A stretch of DNA of 32,140 nucleotides from Desulfovirgula thermocuniculi DSM 16036 (GTDB taxonomy: Bacteria > Bacillota > Desulfotomaculia > Desulfotomaculales > Desulfovirgulaceae): positions 1 to 32,140 of the forward strand of contig NZ_AUBR01000040.1 of the NCBI RefSeq assembly GCF_000429345.1, given 5' to 3'. A model generated the notes under the pieces. That model was not told the DNA's origin and searched no databases. It worked only from the letters and a program-made list of their open reading frames with translations. A program made the position numbers and the translations under genes. Shown here one piece after another: positions 8,459 through 16,121 of this stretch (its first letter is position 1; each line of letters starts with the position of its first letter).

Positions 8459-8905
8459 ATGCGGGCAGAATACGAGCCCAAAATTATCGCCTTTCTCTGC
8501 AACTGGTGCAGCTACGCCGGGGCCGACCTGGCCGGATCTCTGCGCTTCCAGTACCCGCCCAACGTAACCATCATCCGGGTGCCGTGCTCCGGAAGGGTAG
8601 CCCCGATATTTGCCTTGAAGGCCATTTTTGCCGGCGCAGACGGCGTGCTGGTGGGTGGGTGACACCCCGGCGACTGCCACTATGTTAGTGGCAATTACAA
8701 CGCCGAAAGGCGGATGAAAGTCACCCAGCGGCTGCTGGAAACGCTGGGGATTGAGCGCGAGCGCCTGCGGCTGGCCTGGATCTCCGCCTCGGAAGGAGCC
8801 AAGTTTGCCGAAACGGTAACCGAATTTACCAATCAGTTAAAGGAGCTGGGCCCCAACCCGCTGCGCACTTCACCAGGGGTCCAGGAAAAACCCTGTTCTG
8901 CATGA
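8459..8905 (+). CDS. mvhD: MvhD/FloxD-like electron-transfer subunit, selenoprotein (UGA = Sec68)
   Basis: Read through the in-frame TGA at 8660-8662, this gives a 148-residue MvhD-family protein. MvhD (FloxD in Flox clusters) carries a [2Fe-2S] cluster and passes electrons to HdrA. Before the [18 protein letters not shown] and the PCSGRV motif. Directly after it, in the same frame: [17 protein letters not shown]. The family motif is GCHPGDCHY, so the UGA sits exactly at the first cysteine. The C-terminal [16 protein letters not shown] is normal, and the length is normal only with read-through. A SECIS-like hairpin follows. ATG 8459 has AAAGGAG upstream. A conventional gene caller would give two fragments (to 8662, and from 8714). 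The gene lies between hdrB and floxC. Confidence 0.92.
8660..8693 (+). promoter_or_regulatory. Sec UGA codon and bacterial SECIS-like hairpin (mvhD copy 1)
   Basis: The UGA is at 8660-8662. After 12 bases comes an 8-bp perfect stem, 8675-8682 with 8686-8693, with an apical TGT (or ATGTT if the last A-U pair is open). The distance and the 17-19 base size resemble the minimal SelB-binding hairpin of E. coli fdhF, which starts about 11 bases after its UGA. The GU in the loop also fits. The hairpin lies in coding sequence, as bacterial SECIS elements do. Confidence 0.78.
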
Positions 8906-8954
8906 ACCAATGCTCCACACAGGCCGGGTTTAAGAAGGTGGGGTGTTAATTAAA

Positions 8955-9899
8955 ATGCAAGATATAACCAAGGCGATGCAGGAGAAGGCCCGTGAGCTCC
9001 TGCAAAACAAAGAAGTGGAGCTGGTAATTGGTTTTAGTAAGGGGAGCCTCCCCTTGCGCTATACTCCTTGCTTCATCCGCCAACCGGAAGAGGCAGAAAA
9101 GCTCGCCTGGGGCTACGGCTGTGAAAACAACCTGGCCGTTTACCTGCGCAAGAGGCCGGAAAAAATGGCCGTCATAGCCAAGGGGTGCGACAGCCGCTCC
9201 ATCGTAGAGCTGATCAAAGAAAACCAGGTCAAGCGCGAAAACCTGGTGATTATAGGCGTGCCCTGCCGGGGCATGATCGACCGCCAGAAGTTAAGCCGTC
9301 TGCTGGCAGGAAAGGAGCTGCGGGAAGCGGAAATAAAGGATGGCCTGGTCGCGGTGCAGGGGAAGGACATTAGCGCGTCCTTTCCCCTCGACCAGCTGTT
9401 GTACGACTCCTGCCTGACTTGCCAGCATCCCAACCCGGTGCTCTACGATTACCTGCTGGGCGAGCAGGTCCCGGCAAGGGGAAGCGACACTTTTGCGGAC
9501 GTTGCCGGCTTTGAAAGCAGGCCACCGGCAGAAAGGCGCTCTTACCTCATGAAGGAACTGTCCCGCTGCATCCGCTGTTACGCCTGCCGGCAAGCCTGTC
9601 CCATGTGCTTCTGTGAAGAGTGCTTTGCGGACTGCTCCATGCCCCAGTGGGTCAGCAAGTCGTCCCTGGACGTGCAGGCCAACCTCTTTTTCCAGGCCGT
9701 GCGGGTTCTTCATTTGGCCGGGCGCTGCGTCGATTGCGGGGCCTGCGACCGCGCCTGCCCCATGGGAATTGACCTGCGCACGCTAACGCGCAAGATGGTT
9801 AGGGACATTCAGGAGCTTTTTGGCTACACCGCAGGAATAAGCCTGGATGAGAAACCTCCTCTGGCCGCTCCCATAAAAACAGCTGCCGGCCACGTTTAA
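8955..9899 (+). CDS. floxC: FloxC-like (FrhB-type) iron-sulfur flavoprotein
   Basis: About 314 residues from ATG 8955; GTG 8943 is an alternative, but it overlaps the AAGGTGGGG ribosome site. The N-terminal half (KGCDSRSIVELIKEN near residue 78, GVPCRGM near 100, CLTCQHPNP near 155) resembles the F420-hydrogenase/formate dehydrogenase beta (FrhB) family. The C-terminal half holds a ferredoxin pair: CIRCYACRQACP near 199 and CVDCGACDRACP near 260. The first motif is followed at once by an extra cysteine-rich stretch (CFCEECFADC). Position between mvhD and the AsrA/AsrB-like genes matches FloxC of the HdrABC-FloxABCD clusters of sulfate reducers. It should pass electrons from FloxA/B towards MvhD/HdrA. 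The flox name rests on context as well as sequence. Confidence 0.8.
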   Translation: MQDITKAMQEKARELLQNKEVELVIGFSKGSLPLRYTPCFIRQPEEAEKLAWGYGCENNLAVYLRKRPEKMAVIAKGCDSRSIVELIKENQVKRENLVIIGVPCRGMIDRQKLSRLLAGKELREAEIKDGLVAVQGKDISASFPLDQLLYDSCLTCQHPNPVLYDYLLGEQVPARGSDTFADVAGFESRPPAERRSYLMKELSRCIRCYACRQACPMCFCEECFADCSMPQWVSKSSLDVQANLFFQAVRVLHLAGRCVDCGACDRACPMGIDLRTLTRKMVRDIQELFGYTAGISLDEKPPLAAPIKTAAGHV

Positions 9900-9919
9900 C
9901 CGCGAGGGAGGTGAGAGGA

Positions 9920-10945
9920 ATGCTGCTGCTGAAAAAAGAACAGTTGCTTGCCTGGTTAAACAAGCTGACCCAGGCTTACCAGGTTTTCGCGCCGGTAAAT
10001 GAGGAGGGCTGCGTCTCCTTTAAGCAAATCGAGGCGGGCGACCAGTGCACCTTGGACTATACAAACTCCAAGGTCCCGCCCAAGGAGGTTCTTTTCCCCC
10101 GCTCAGAATACCTCTTTTGTTACCGCTGCGAAAAGGAGCACGTGGAGCTAAAGGAACAAATAGACGAGCACAAAAAGGTAATTTTCGGCCTCCGCCCCTG
10201 CGATGCCCGGAGCTTCCTCCTCCTGGACAACGTTTTTCGTAACGAGAGGTTCCAGGATCCATATTACCTCACGCGCCGGAAGAACACCGTTCTGGTCGGC
10301 CTGGGGTGCAACCAACCGCCGGCCACGTGCTTTTGCACCTCCCTGGGGAGCGGCCCGTTTGCCACGGAGGGCCTCGACCTGTTGCTCGTCGACATCGGCG
10401 ACCGGTACGTGCTGGAGGTGCTTACCGAACGCGGGCAGGAGCTCCTCTCCGGCATGGAACTTCCCGCCGCCGACCAGGAAGCCCGGGAAGCCGCCCAGAA
10501 GGTAAAAGAAGGGGCTGCCGTTTCCTCCAGGGTAACCCTGGAAGGCCTGAAATCCAAGCTCGACGTTAGCTTCGACCACCCCCTGTGGGACTTAATCCAC
10601 GAGAAGTGCCTTGGTTGCGCAGCCTGCACCTATACCTGCCCCACCTGCCACTGCTTTGACATTGTAGACGAGGCCCAGGGCAACGAGGGCTGCCGGGTGC
10701 GCAGCTGGGATGCTTGCATGTTCCCGCTCTTCACCCTTCACGGCTCCGGCCACAATCCGCGCCCCACAAACAAAGAGCGCTTTCGCCAGAGGGTCATGCA
10801 CAAGTTCAAGTATTTTGTGGACAACTTCAACGCCACGGCCTGTGTGGGCTGCGGAAGGTGCATCTTAAACTGCCCCGTCAACCTGGATATCCGGGAAGTA
10901 ATCGCGGAAATCCAGGGCACGGAAGTGAGGTCGAATAAGCAATGA
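9920..10945 (+). CDS. floxB: FloxB-like (AsrA-type) iron-sulfur protein
   Basis: About 341 residues from ATG 9920, which has GGGAGG 8 bases upstream; GTG 9911 lies in that site. The sequence resembles anaerobic sulfite reductase subunit A and hydrogenase beta-type 4Fe-4S dicluster proteins. Visible features are the FGLRPCDARSF segment near residue 90, GCNQPPATCFC near 130, and two ferredoxin motifs, CLGCAACTYTCPTCHC near 230 and CVGCGRCILNCP near 310. It overlaps floxA by 4 bases (ATGA), so the two are translationally coupled. No sulfite reductase catalytic subunit (AsrC) is present, which argues for a Flox electron-transfer role rather than sulfite reduction. Confidence 0.82.
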   Translation: MLLLKKEQLLAWLNKLTQAYQVFAPVNEEGCVSFKQIEAGDQCTLDYTNSKVPPKEVLFPRSEYLFCYRCEKEHVELKEQIDEHKKVIFGLRPCDARSFLLLDNVFRNERFQDPYYLTRRKNTVLVGLGCNQPPATCFCTSLGSGPFATEGLDLLLVDIGDRYVLEVLTERGQELLSGMELPAADQEAREAAQKVKEGAAVSSRVTLEGLKSKLDVSFDHPLWDLIHEKCLGCAACTYTCPTCHCFDIVDEAQGNEGCRVRSWDACMFPLFTLHGSGHNPRPTNKERFRQRVMHKFKYFVDNFNATACVGCGRCILNCPVNLDIREVIAEIQGTEVRSNKQ

Positions 10946-11781
10946 AAAATCCTTACCTGCCGCTACCCATGCGGCTTGTCAAGCACTTCGTCGAAACCGA
11001 GGACAACCTCATCCACACCTTCACCCTGGAATTCCTCAAAGAAGAGGACGAAAAATCCTTTAGGTACCTGCCGGGCCAGTTTGCCGAAGTCTGCGTGTTC
11101 GGGGTAGGGGAGGCCCCCTTTGGCATAGCCTCCTCGCCCACGGAACCCGGGCACTTAAAGTTTTCCGTGGCCAGGGTAGGCGTGGTGACCACAGCCCTGC
11201 ACCAGCTCCCCGAAGGCACCATCCTGGGCGTGAGGGGCCCGCTGGGGAACAGCTACCCCATCGAAGAGTTCAAGGGCAAAAACGTGGTCATCATTGGCGG
11301 CGGCTTTGCCTTCACCACCCTCCGGTCCCTGGTAACCTACATCCTGCACCCGCAAAACAGGGGTGACTTCGGCAAGGTGACGGTAATTTACGGCGCCCGC
11401 AACCCGGGGCTGCTGCTATACAAGGAAGAGCTGGCCGCCTGGGAAAAACGCACGGATATCGAGCTGGTTACCACCATCGACCGCCCGGTGGAGGGCTGGA
11501 GCGGGCGCGTGGGCTTCGTCCCGGCAGTAACCAAAGAGGTTGCGCCCAGCGCGGAGAACGCCTACGCGGTTGTCTGCGGGCCGCCCATCATGATCAAGTT
11601 CACCCTCCCGGTGCTGGAAGAGCTGGGCTTCCCTCCGGAGAGGATCATCATGTCCTTGGAAAACCGCATGAAGTGCGGCATCGGGATGTGCGGGCGCTGC
11701 AACGTGGGGAACAAGTACGTGTGCAAGGACGGCCCTGTATTTACCAGGGCGCAACTAAACCAGCTGCCTAACGAGTATTAA
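10942..11781 (+). CDS. floxA: FloxA-like (AsrB-type) FAD/NAD(P)H-binding reductase
   Basis: This 279-residue protein belongs to the ferredoxin-NADP reductase superfamily. The N-terminal barrel has the flavin-binding segment APFGIASSP (near residue 57), a variant of the usual RPYSIAS. A nucleotide-binding GGGFAFTTLRSL lies near 120 and VCGPPIMIKF near 210. The C-terminus has the CGIGMCGRC...C [2Fe-2S] motif (about residues 245-262). It is the probable entry point for NADH or NADPH; the sequence does not settle which. It starts inside the floxB stop (ATGA). It is the only pyridine-nucleotide oxidoreductase in the operon. Confidence 0.87.
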   Translation: MKNPYLPLPMRLVKHFVETEDNLIHTFTLEFLKEEDEKSFRYLPGQFAEVCVFGVGEAPFGIASSPTEPGHLKFSVARVGVVTTALHQLPEGTILGVRGPLGNSYPIEEFKGKNVVIIGGGFAFTTLRSLVTYILHPQNRGDFGKVTVIYGARNPGLLLYKEELAAWEKRTDIELVTTIDRPVEGWSGRVGFVPAVTKEVAPSAENAYAVVCGPPIMIKFTLPVLEELGFPPERIIMSLENRMKCGIGMCGRCNVGNKYVCKDGPVFTRAQLNQLPNEY

Positions 11782-11802
11782 AAAACCAAACCAGAGAGAG
11801 AA

Positions 11803-11833
11803 AGGCCGGGGGCTCTCAATGAGCCTCCGGCTT
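11803..11833 (+). terminator. Hairpin between the Flox module and the second Hdr module
   Basis: A 13-bp stem (11803-11815 with 11821-11833, two G-U pairs) closes a TCAAT loop. It is followed by ACCAAAACG, not by a T-run. It is therefore more likely an RNA processing or partial attenuation site that sets the ratio between the upstream and downstream halves of the operon. It covers the in-frame ATG at 11819, which argues that the downstream gene starts at 11882 instead. Confidence 0.5.
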
Positions 11834-11881
11834 ACCAAAACGGGGTGGATAAAGAAAGCCAAAAAGAAGGGGGAACTTTTT

Positions 11882-13096
11882 ATGGAAGCCATCTTGGCTT
11901 CAAAGCTCGATCCCGGCTTTTTTGAAGAGCTGGCGGGCAAGTTAAACAGTCTGGATTTTGCCAACTGCCTGGCCTGCGGCATGTGCACGGCCGGCTGCGT
12001 TTTCTCCGACGTTCACCCGCATAACGACCCGCGCAAAATGCTCCGCAAAATCATTCTTGGCATGCGGGAAGAAGTGCTCAACGACCCCTTTGTCTGGTAC
12101 TGCACCATGTGTGAGCGCTGCACCATTGAATGCCCCATGAACGTCAATGTGGCGGCCATCACCAGGGCCCTGCGCGGCAAGTTCGGCCTGCCCACAGCCG
12201 GCTTCATCCAAAAGGTGGTGGACGACACCATTGAGACCGGCAACCAGATGGCCGTCCAGCCCGACGAGTACCTGGAAACACTGGAGTGGATCCAGGAAGA
12301 GCTGCAGGCCGAGCTGAACGATCCGGACTACCGCATACCCATTGACGTTGAGGGAGCGGATTTCCTCTTCGGCTTAAATGCCCGGGAAATCAAATATTAC
12401 CCTAACGAACTGATGAAAATCCTCAAAATCTTTTACGTAGCCGGTGCCAACTACACGCTGAGTTCAAGAAAGTGGGACGCCACAAACCTGGCCCTCTTCA
12501 GCGGCAAGGACGACGACTTCTGGAAAATCACCGGCCCCATCCTGGAGGAAGTGGTGCGCTTAAAGGCCAAGTCCCTGGTGGTCACCGAATGCGGGCACGC
12601 CTTCCGCTCCGTGCGCTGGGGCTACCGCACTTTCTGGAAGGGACCGCAGTTTCCCATCAGGTTTGTGCTTGAATTAATAGACGAGTGGATCCAGGAAGGG
12701 CGCCTCAAGCTCGACCCCACCAGAAACCCGGAGCCGGTTACCCTCCACGACCCCTGCAACATAGTCCGTAAAGAAGGGGTAGCGGAGCCGCAGCGCCGGG
12801 TGCTTAAAGCGGTTTGCCTGGACTTCCGGGAAATGACGCCCCACAAACGCTGGAATTACTGCTGCGGTGCGGGGGGCGGGGCGCTGGCCATGCCCGAATA
12901 CACGGAGCAGCGGCTTCTCAAGGGCAGGCGCAAGGTTGAGCAACTCCTGGCCACCGGAGCAAAGGTGGTGGCCATCTCGTGCCACAACTGCATGGACCAG
13001 TTCAACGACCTCAACAAGCATTACAAGCTGGGCATGAGGATGGAGCATGTCTGCAGCCTCGTAGAAAGAGCACTTGTGATGCCCGAAAAAAATTGA
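11882..13096 (+). CDS. DsrK/HdrD-like iron-sulfur and CCG-domain protein
   Basis: About 404 residues. ATG 11882 follows GAAGGGGG and starts at MEAILASKLDPGF; the in-frame ATG at 11819 lies inside a hairpin. The N-terminus holds an HdrC-like ferredoxin pair, CLACGMCTAGC near residue 28 and CTMCERCTIECP near 75. The C-terminus is one complete CCG domain: HDPCNIVRKEG near 290, NYCCGAGGGA near 327 and SCHNC near 368. The middle has only a lone cysteine (TECGHAF), so the second CCG domain of true HdrB/HdrD is missing or degenerate. That layout resembles DsrK/HmeD, which reduces a disulfide in sulfate reducers. It precedes the double HdrA and probably acts as its HdrBC. Confidence 0.82.
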   Translation: MEAILASKLDPGFFEELAGKLNSLDFANCLACGMCTAGCVFSDVHPHNDPRKMLRKIILGMREEVLNDPFVWYCTMCERCTIECPMNVNVAAITRALRGKFGLPTAGFIQKVVDDTIETGNQMAVQPDEYLETLEWIQEELQAELNDPDYRIPIDVEGADFLFGLNAREIKYYPNELMKILKIFYVAGANYTLSSRKWDATNLALFSGKDDDFWKITGPILEEVVRLKAKSLVVTECGHAFRSVRWGYRTFWKGPQFPIRFVLELIDEWIQEGRLKLDPTRNPEPVTLHDPCNIVRKEGVAEPQRRVLKAVCLDFREMTPHKRWNYCCGAGGGALAMPEYTEQRLLKGRRKVEQLLATGAKVVAISCHNCMDQFNDLNKHYKLGMRMEHVCSLVERALVMPEKN

Positions 13097-13115
13097 AAGG
13101 TGGGTGTAGAATGGC

Positions 13116-16100
13116 ATGAGCACGGCAAAAGTAGGAGCGGTGCTGGTGGTCGGCGGCGGCATTGCCGGCATTCAGGCTTCGCTTGATCTGGCCGAATCAG
13201 GGTACTTCGTTTACCTGGTGGAGAGCTCGCCTGCCATTGGCGGCACCATGGCCATGCTGGACAAGACCTTCCCCACCAACGACTGCTCCATGTGCATTCT
13301 CTCCCCCAAGCTGGTGGAGTGCGGGCGCCACTTGAACATCAAGATCCTGACCATGGCGGATGTGGTGGACGTCCGGGGCGAGCCCGGCAACTTTACCGTT
13401 ACCGTGCGCCAGCGGCCGCGCTATGTGGACGTGGAAAAGTGCAAGGGCTGCGGTGAGTGCGCCGAGGCCTGCCCCATTGAAGTTCCCTCGGAATTTAACC
13501 AGGGCATCGGGGAACGCAAGGCCATTTACAAGCCCTATGCCCAGGCGTACCCCAATGCCTACGTGATTGACAAAGAGAATTGCATTGAGTGCGGCTCCTG
13601 CGAAGAGGCCTGCCAGGCCGGGGCCATCGATCATTCCATGGCTGAGGAAACGTTAGAGCTGAATGTAGGCGCCATTGTGCTGTGCCCCGGCTTTGAAAAA
13701 TTCGATGCTTCCCAGCTTTTCTACTACGGCTACGGGCGCTTCCCGAACGTCATCACCAGCCTCGAATTCGAGAGGATCCTGAGCGCCTCGGGCCCCTTCC
13801 AGGGGCACATGGTCAGACCCTATGACAAAAAGGAGCCCCGCCGCATTGCCTGGATCCAGTGCGTGGGCTCCCGCAACTTCCGCCTGGACCACGGCTACTG
13901 CTCCTCCGTCTGCTGCATGTACGCCATCAAAGAAGCCATTGTGGCCAAGGAGCACACCAAGGAGCCCCTGGAAACGACCATCTTCTTCATGGACATGCGC
14001 ACCTACGGCAAGGGGTTTGAGAAGTACTACGAGCGGGCCAAAGAGCAAGGGGTCAGGTTCGTCCGCTCCCGGATATACGAGATCACGGAGGTGGAGGACG
14101 GGAGCAAGAACCTGCGCATCCGCTACGCCAACGAGGACGGCTCCATAAGCGTGGAAGAGTTCGACCTGGTGGTGCTCTCCGTGGGCCTGGAGCCCTCCCC
14201 GGCGGCCAGGGAACTTTGCCAGCGGCTGGGACTCGAGCTCAACCGCTACGGCTTCGTGGAGCTGGGCTCCTTTACTGGGATTGCCACCAGCCGTCCGGGG
14301 ATCTTTGTGGCCGGGGCGTTTTGCGGGCCCAAGGACATTCCGGAAACGGTCATGCAGGCCAGCGCGGCAGCCGGCGAAGCTGCTACCTTGCTGGCAGAAG
14401 CCCGCGGTACGCTGGTTAGGGAAAAGGAGTTCCCGCCGGAAAAGGATGTAAGGGGTGAAGAGCCGCGCATCGGCGTTTTCGTCTGCCATTGCGGCATTAA
14501 CATCGGCAGCGTGGTAAGGGTTCCCGAAGTGGTGGAAATGGCCAAGAACCTGCCGCATGTGGTTTACGCCGGGGAGTACCTCTATGCCTGCTCCCAGGAC
14601 AGCCAGGCGGCCATGAAACAAATAATTGACGAATATAAGATCAACCGCGTGGTCGTGGCCTCCTGCAGCCCGCGCACCCACAGGCCGCTCTTCCAGGAAA
14701 CCATCCGGGAGGCCGGCCTAAACAAGGCCCTCTTTGAAATGGCCAACATCCGCGACCAGTGCTCCTGGGTGCACATGAACGAGCCCGATAAGGCCACGGA
14801 GAAGGCCAAGGATCTGGTGAAGATGGCCGTGGCCAAGGCCGCCCTCCTGGAGCCGGTACCGCAAATCTCCGCCGGGGTAACCAAAGCCGCCCTTGTGGTA
14901 GGCGGGGGCGTTTCCGGCATGACCAGCGCCCTCTCCCTGGCCGATCTCGGCTACCAGGTGCACCTGGTGGAAAAAGAGGGCGAGCTGGGCGGCGTGGCCC
15001 GCCGCATCAGGGAAGGGCTCAAGGGCGAAGACGTGCCTTCCTTCTTGCGCAGCCTAATTGAGAAAGTAAAGGCCCATCCCAAAATCGAGCTTCACCTGGG
15101 CACGGAGGTAAAAGAAACCGCCGGCTATGTGGGTAACTTTGTGACCACCCTGACCAGCGGGAAGGAAATCCAGCACGGCGTGACCGTTATTGCCACCGGC
15201 GCCCGGGAATACAAGCCTTCCGAGTACCTTTACGGCGAAAGCGACCGGGTGTTCACGCAGCTGGAGCTGGAAGAGGCTCTGGCGCAGGGTGACCCGCGGG
15301 TTAGCGGCGCCAAAACGGCGGTCCTCATCCAGTGTGTGGGCTCCCGGGAACCGGAGCGGCCCTACTGCAGTCGGATCTGCTGCGCCAAGTCCGTTAAGCT
15401 GGCCCTGAAGCTAAAAGAGCAGAACCCCCAGATGAAGGTCTTCGTGCTCTACCGGGACATTCGCACCTACGGCTTCCTGGAAGACCTCTACCTGGAGGCC
15501 CGGCGCAAGGGCGTCATCTTCATACGCTACACGCCCGAAAACAAGCCGGTTGTGGAAAAGGCCGACGGGTTTATCCGGGTAACCGCCACAGACCACGTGC
15601 TGGGGGTACCCGTCATCATAGAAGCGGACATCCTGGGGCTGGCGGCAGCCATCGTGCCGCAGGAAACCAACCACCAGCTGAGCCAGCTCTTCAAGGTGCC
15701 CTTAAACGAAGACGGCTTCTTCCTGGAAGCACACATGAAGCTGCGCCCGGTAGACTTTGCCTCGGAGGGCATCTTCCTGGCCGGGCTGGCCCACGGGCCC
15801 AAGAACCTGGAGGAAAACATTGCCCAGGCCAAAGCGGCGGCAGGGCGCGCCTCCACCGTGCTGAGCAAGAAGGTCCTGGAGTCGCACGGCATGGTGGCCG
15901 TGGTGCAGCAGGACAAGTGCGCCGCCTGCCTGACCTGCGTAAGGCTTTGCGCCTACAACGCACCACGCATCCGCAACTATGCCGCGTACATCGAGCCGCT
16001 GCTCTGCCAGGGCTGCGGTACCTGTGCCGGCGAGTGCCCCAACAAGGCCATCACTCTGCACGGTTACAAGGACCACATGCAAATGGCCCTAAGCGGTGCT

Positions 16101-16118
16101 CTATTCAAGGAGGTGTAA
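13116..16118 (+). CDS. hdrA: Double-module HdrA-like flavoprotein (1000 residues)
   Basis: Module 1 (about residues 1-430) begins directly with the FAD-binding GGGIAGI (about 12-18), keeps NDCSMCILSP near 55 and has an inserted ferredoxin (CKGCGEC near 108, CIECGSCEEAC near 151). It lacks the usual HdrA N-terminal domain. Module 2 (about 448-1000) starts with that domain (VCHCG near 455, CSPRTHRPLF near 515), then a second FAD fold (GGGVSGM near 593). It lacks the NDCSxC motif and the inserted ferredoxin, and ends in two clusters (CAACLTC near 935, CQGCGTC near 965). The protein is therefore a fused, subfunctionalised HdrA dimer with two predicted FADs. ATG 13116 follows AAAGGTGGG. It is flanked by the DsrK-like gene and mvhD copy 2. 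Confidence 0.9.
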   Translation: MSTAKVGAVLVVGGGIAGIQASLDLAESGYFVYLVESSPAIGGTMAMLDKTFPTNDCSMCILSPKLVECGRHLNIKILTMADVVDVRGEPGNFTVTVRQRPRYVDVEKCKGCGECAEACPIEVPSEFNQGIGERKAIYKPYAQAYPNAYVIDKENCIECGSCEEACQAGAIDHSMAEETLELNVGAIVLCPGFEKFDASQLFYYGYGRFPNVITSLEFERILSASGPFQGHMVRPYDKKEPRRIAWIQCVGSRNFRLDHGYCSSVCCMYAIKEAIVAKEHTKEPLETTIFFMDMRTYGKGFEKYYERAKEQGVRFVRSRIYEITEVEDGSKNLRIRYANEDGSISVEEFDLVVLSVGLEPSPAARELCQRLGLELNRYGFVELGSFTGIATSRPGIFVAGAFCGPKDIPETVMQASAAAGEAATLLAEARGTLVREKEFPPEKDVRGEEPRIGVFVCHCGINIGSVVRVPEVVEMAKNLPHVVYAGEYLYACSQDSQAAMKQIIDEYKINRVVVASCSPRTHRPLFQETIREAGLNKALFEMANIRDQCSWVHMNEPDKATEKAKDLVKMAVAKAALLEPVPQISAGVTKAALVVGGGVSGMTSALSLADLGYQVHLVEKEGELGGVARRIREGLKGEDVPSFLRSLIEKVKAHPKIELHLGTEVKETAGYVGNFVTTLTSGKEIQHGVTVIATGAREYKPSEYLYGESDRVFTQLELEEALAQGDPRVSGAKTAVLIQCVGSREPERPYCSRICCAKSVKLALKLKEQNPQMKVFVLYRDIRTYGFLEDLYLEARRKGVIFIRYTPENKPVVEKADGFIRVTATDHVLGVPVIIEADILGLAAAIVPQETNHQLSQLFKVPLNEDGFFLEAHMKLRPVDFASEGIFLAGLAHGPKNLEENIAQAKAAAGRASTVLSKKVLESHGMVAVVQQDKCAACLTCVRLCAYNAPRIRNYAAYIEPLLCQGCGTCAGECPNKAITLHGYKDHMQMALSGALFKEV

Positions 16119-16121
16119 ACA

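Noticed and set aside
8447-8905. Reading the first mvhD as two separate genes or as a pseudogene broken by a nonsense mutation
   Set aside because: Both parts are in the same frame, the conserved motif continues at the very next codon, the UGA replaces a conserved cysteine and a SECIS-like hairpin follows. A random nonsense mutation would not be expected to repeat in the second paralogue, again at a cysteine.
9920-11781. Anaerobic sulfite reductase (asrAB) annotation of the two genes
   Set aside because: Sequence resemblance to AsrA and AsrB is real, but the catalytic AsrC is missing and the genes lie between Hdr/MvhD genes, which fits Flox.
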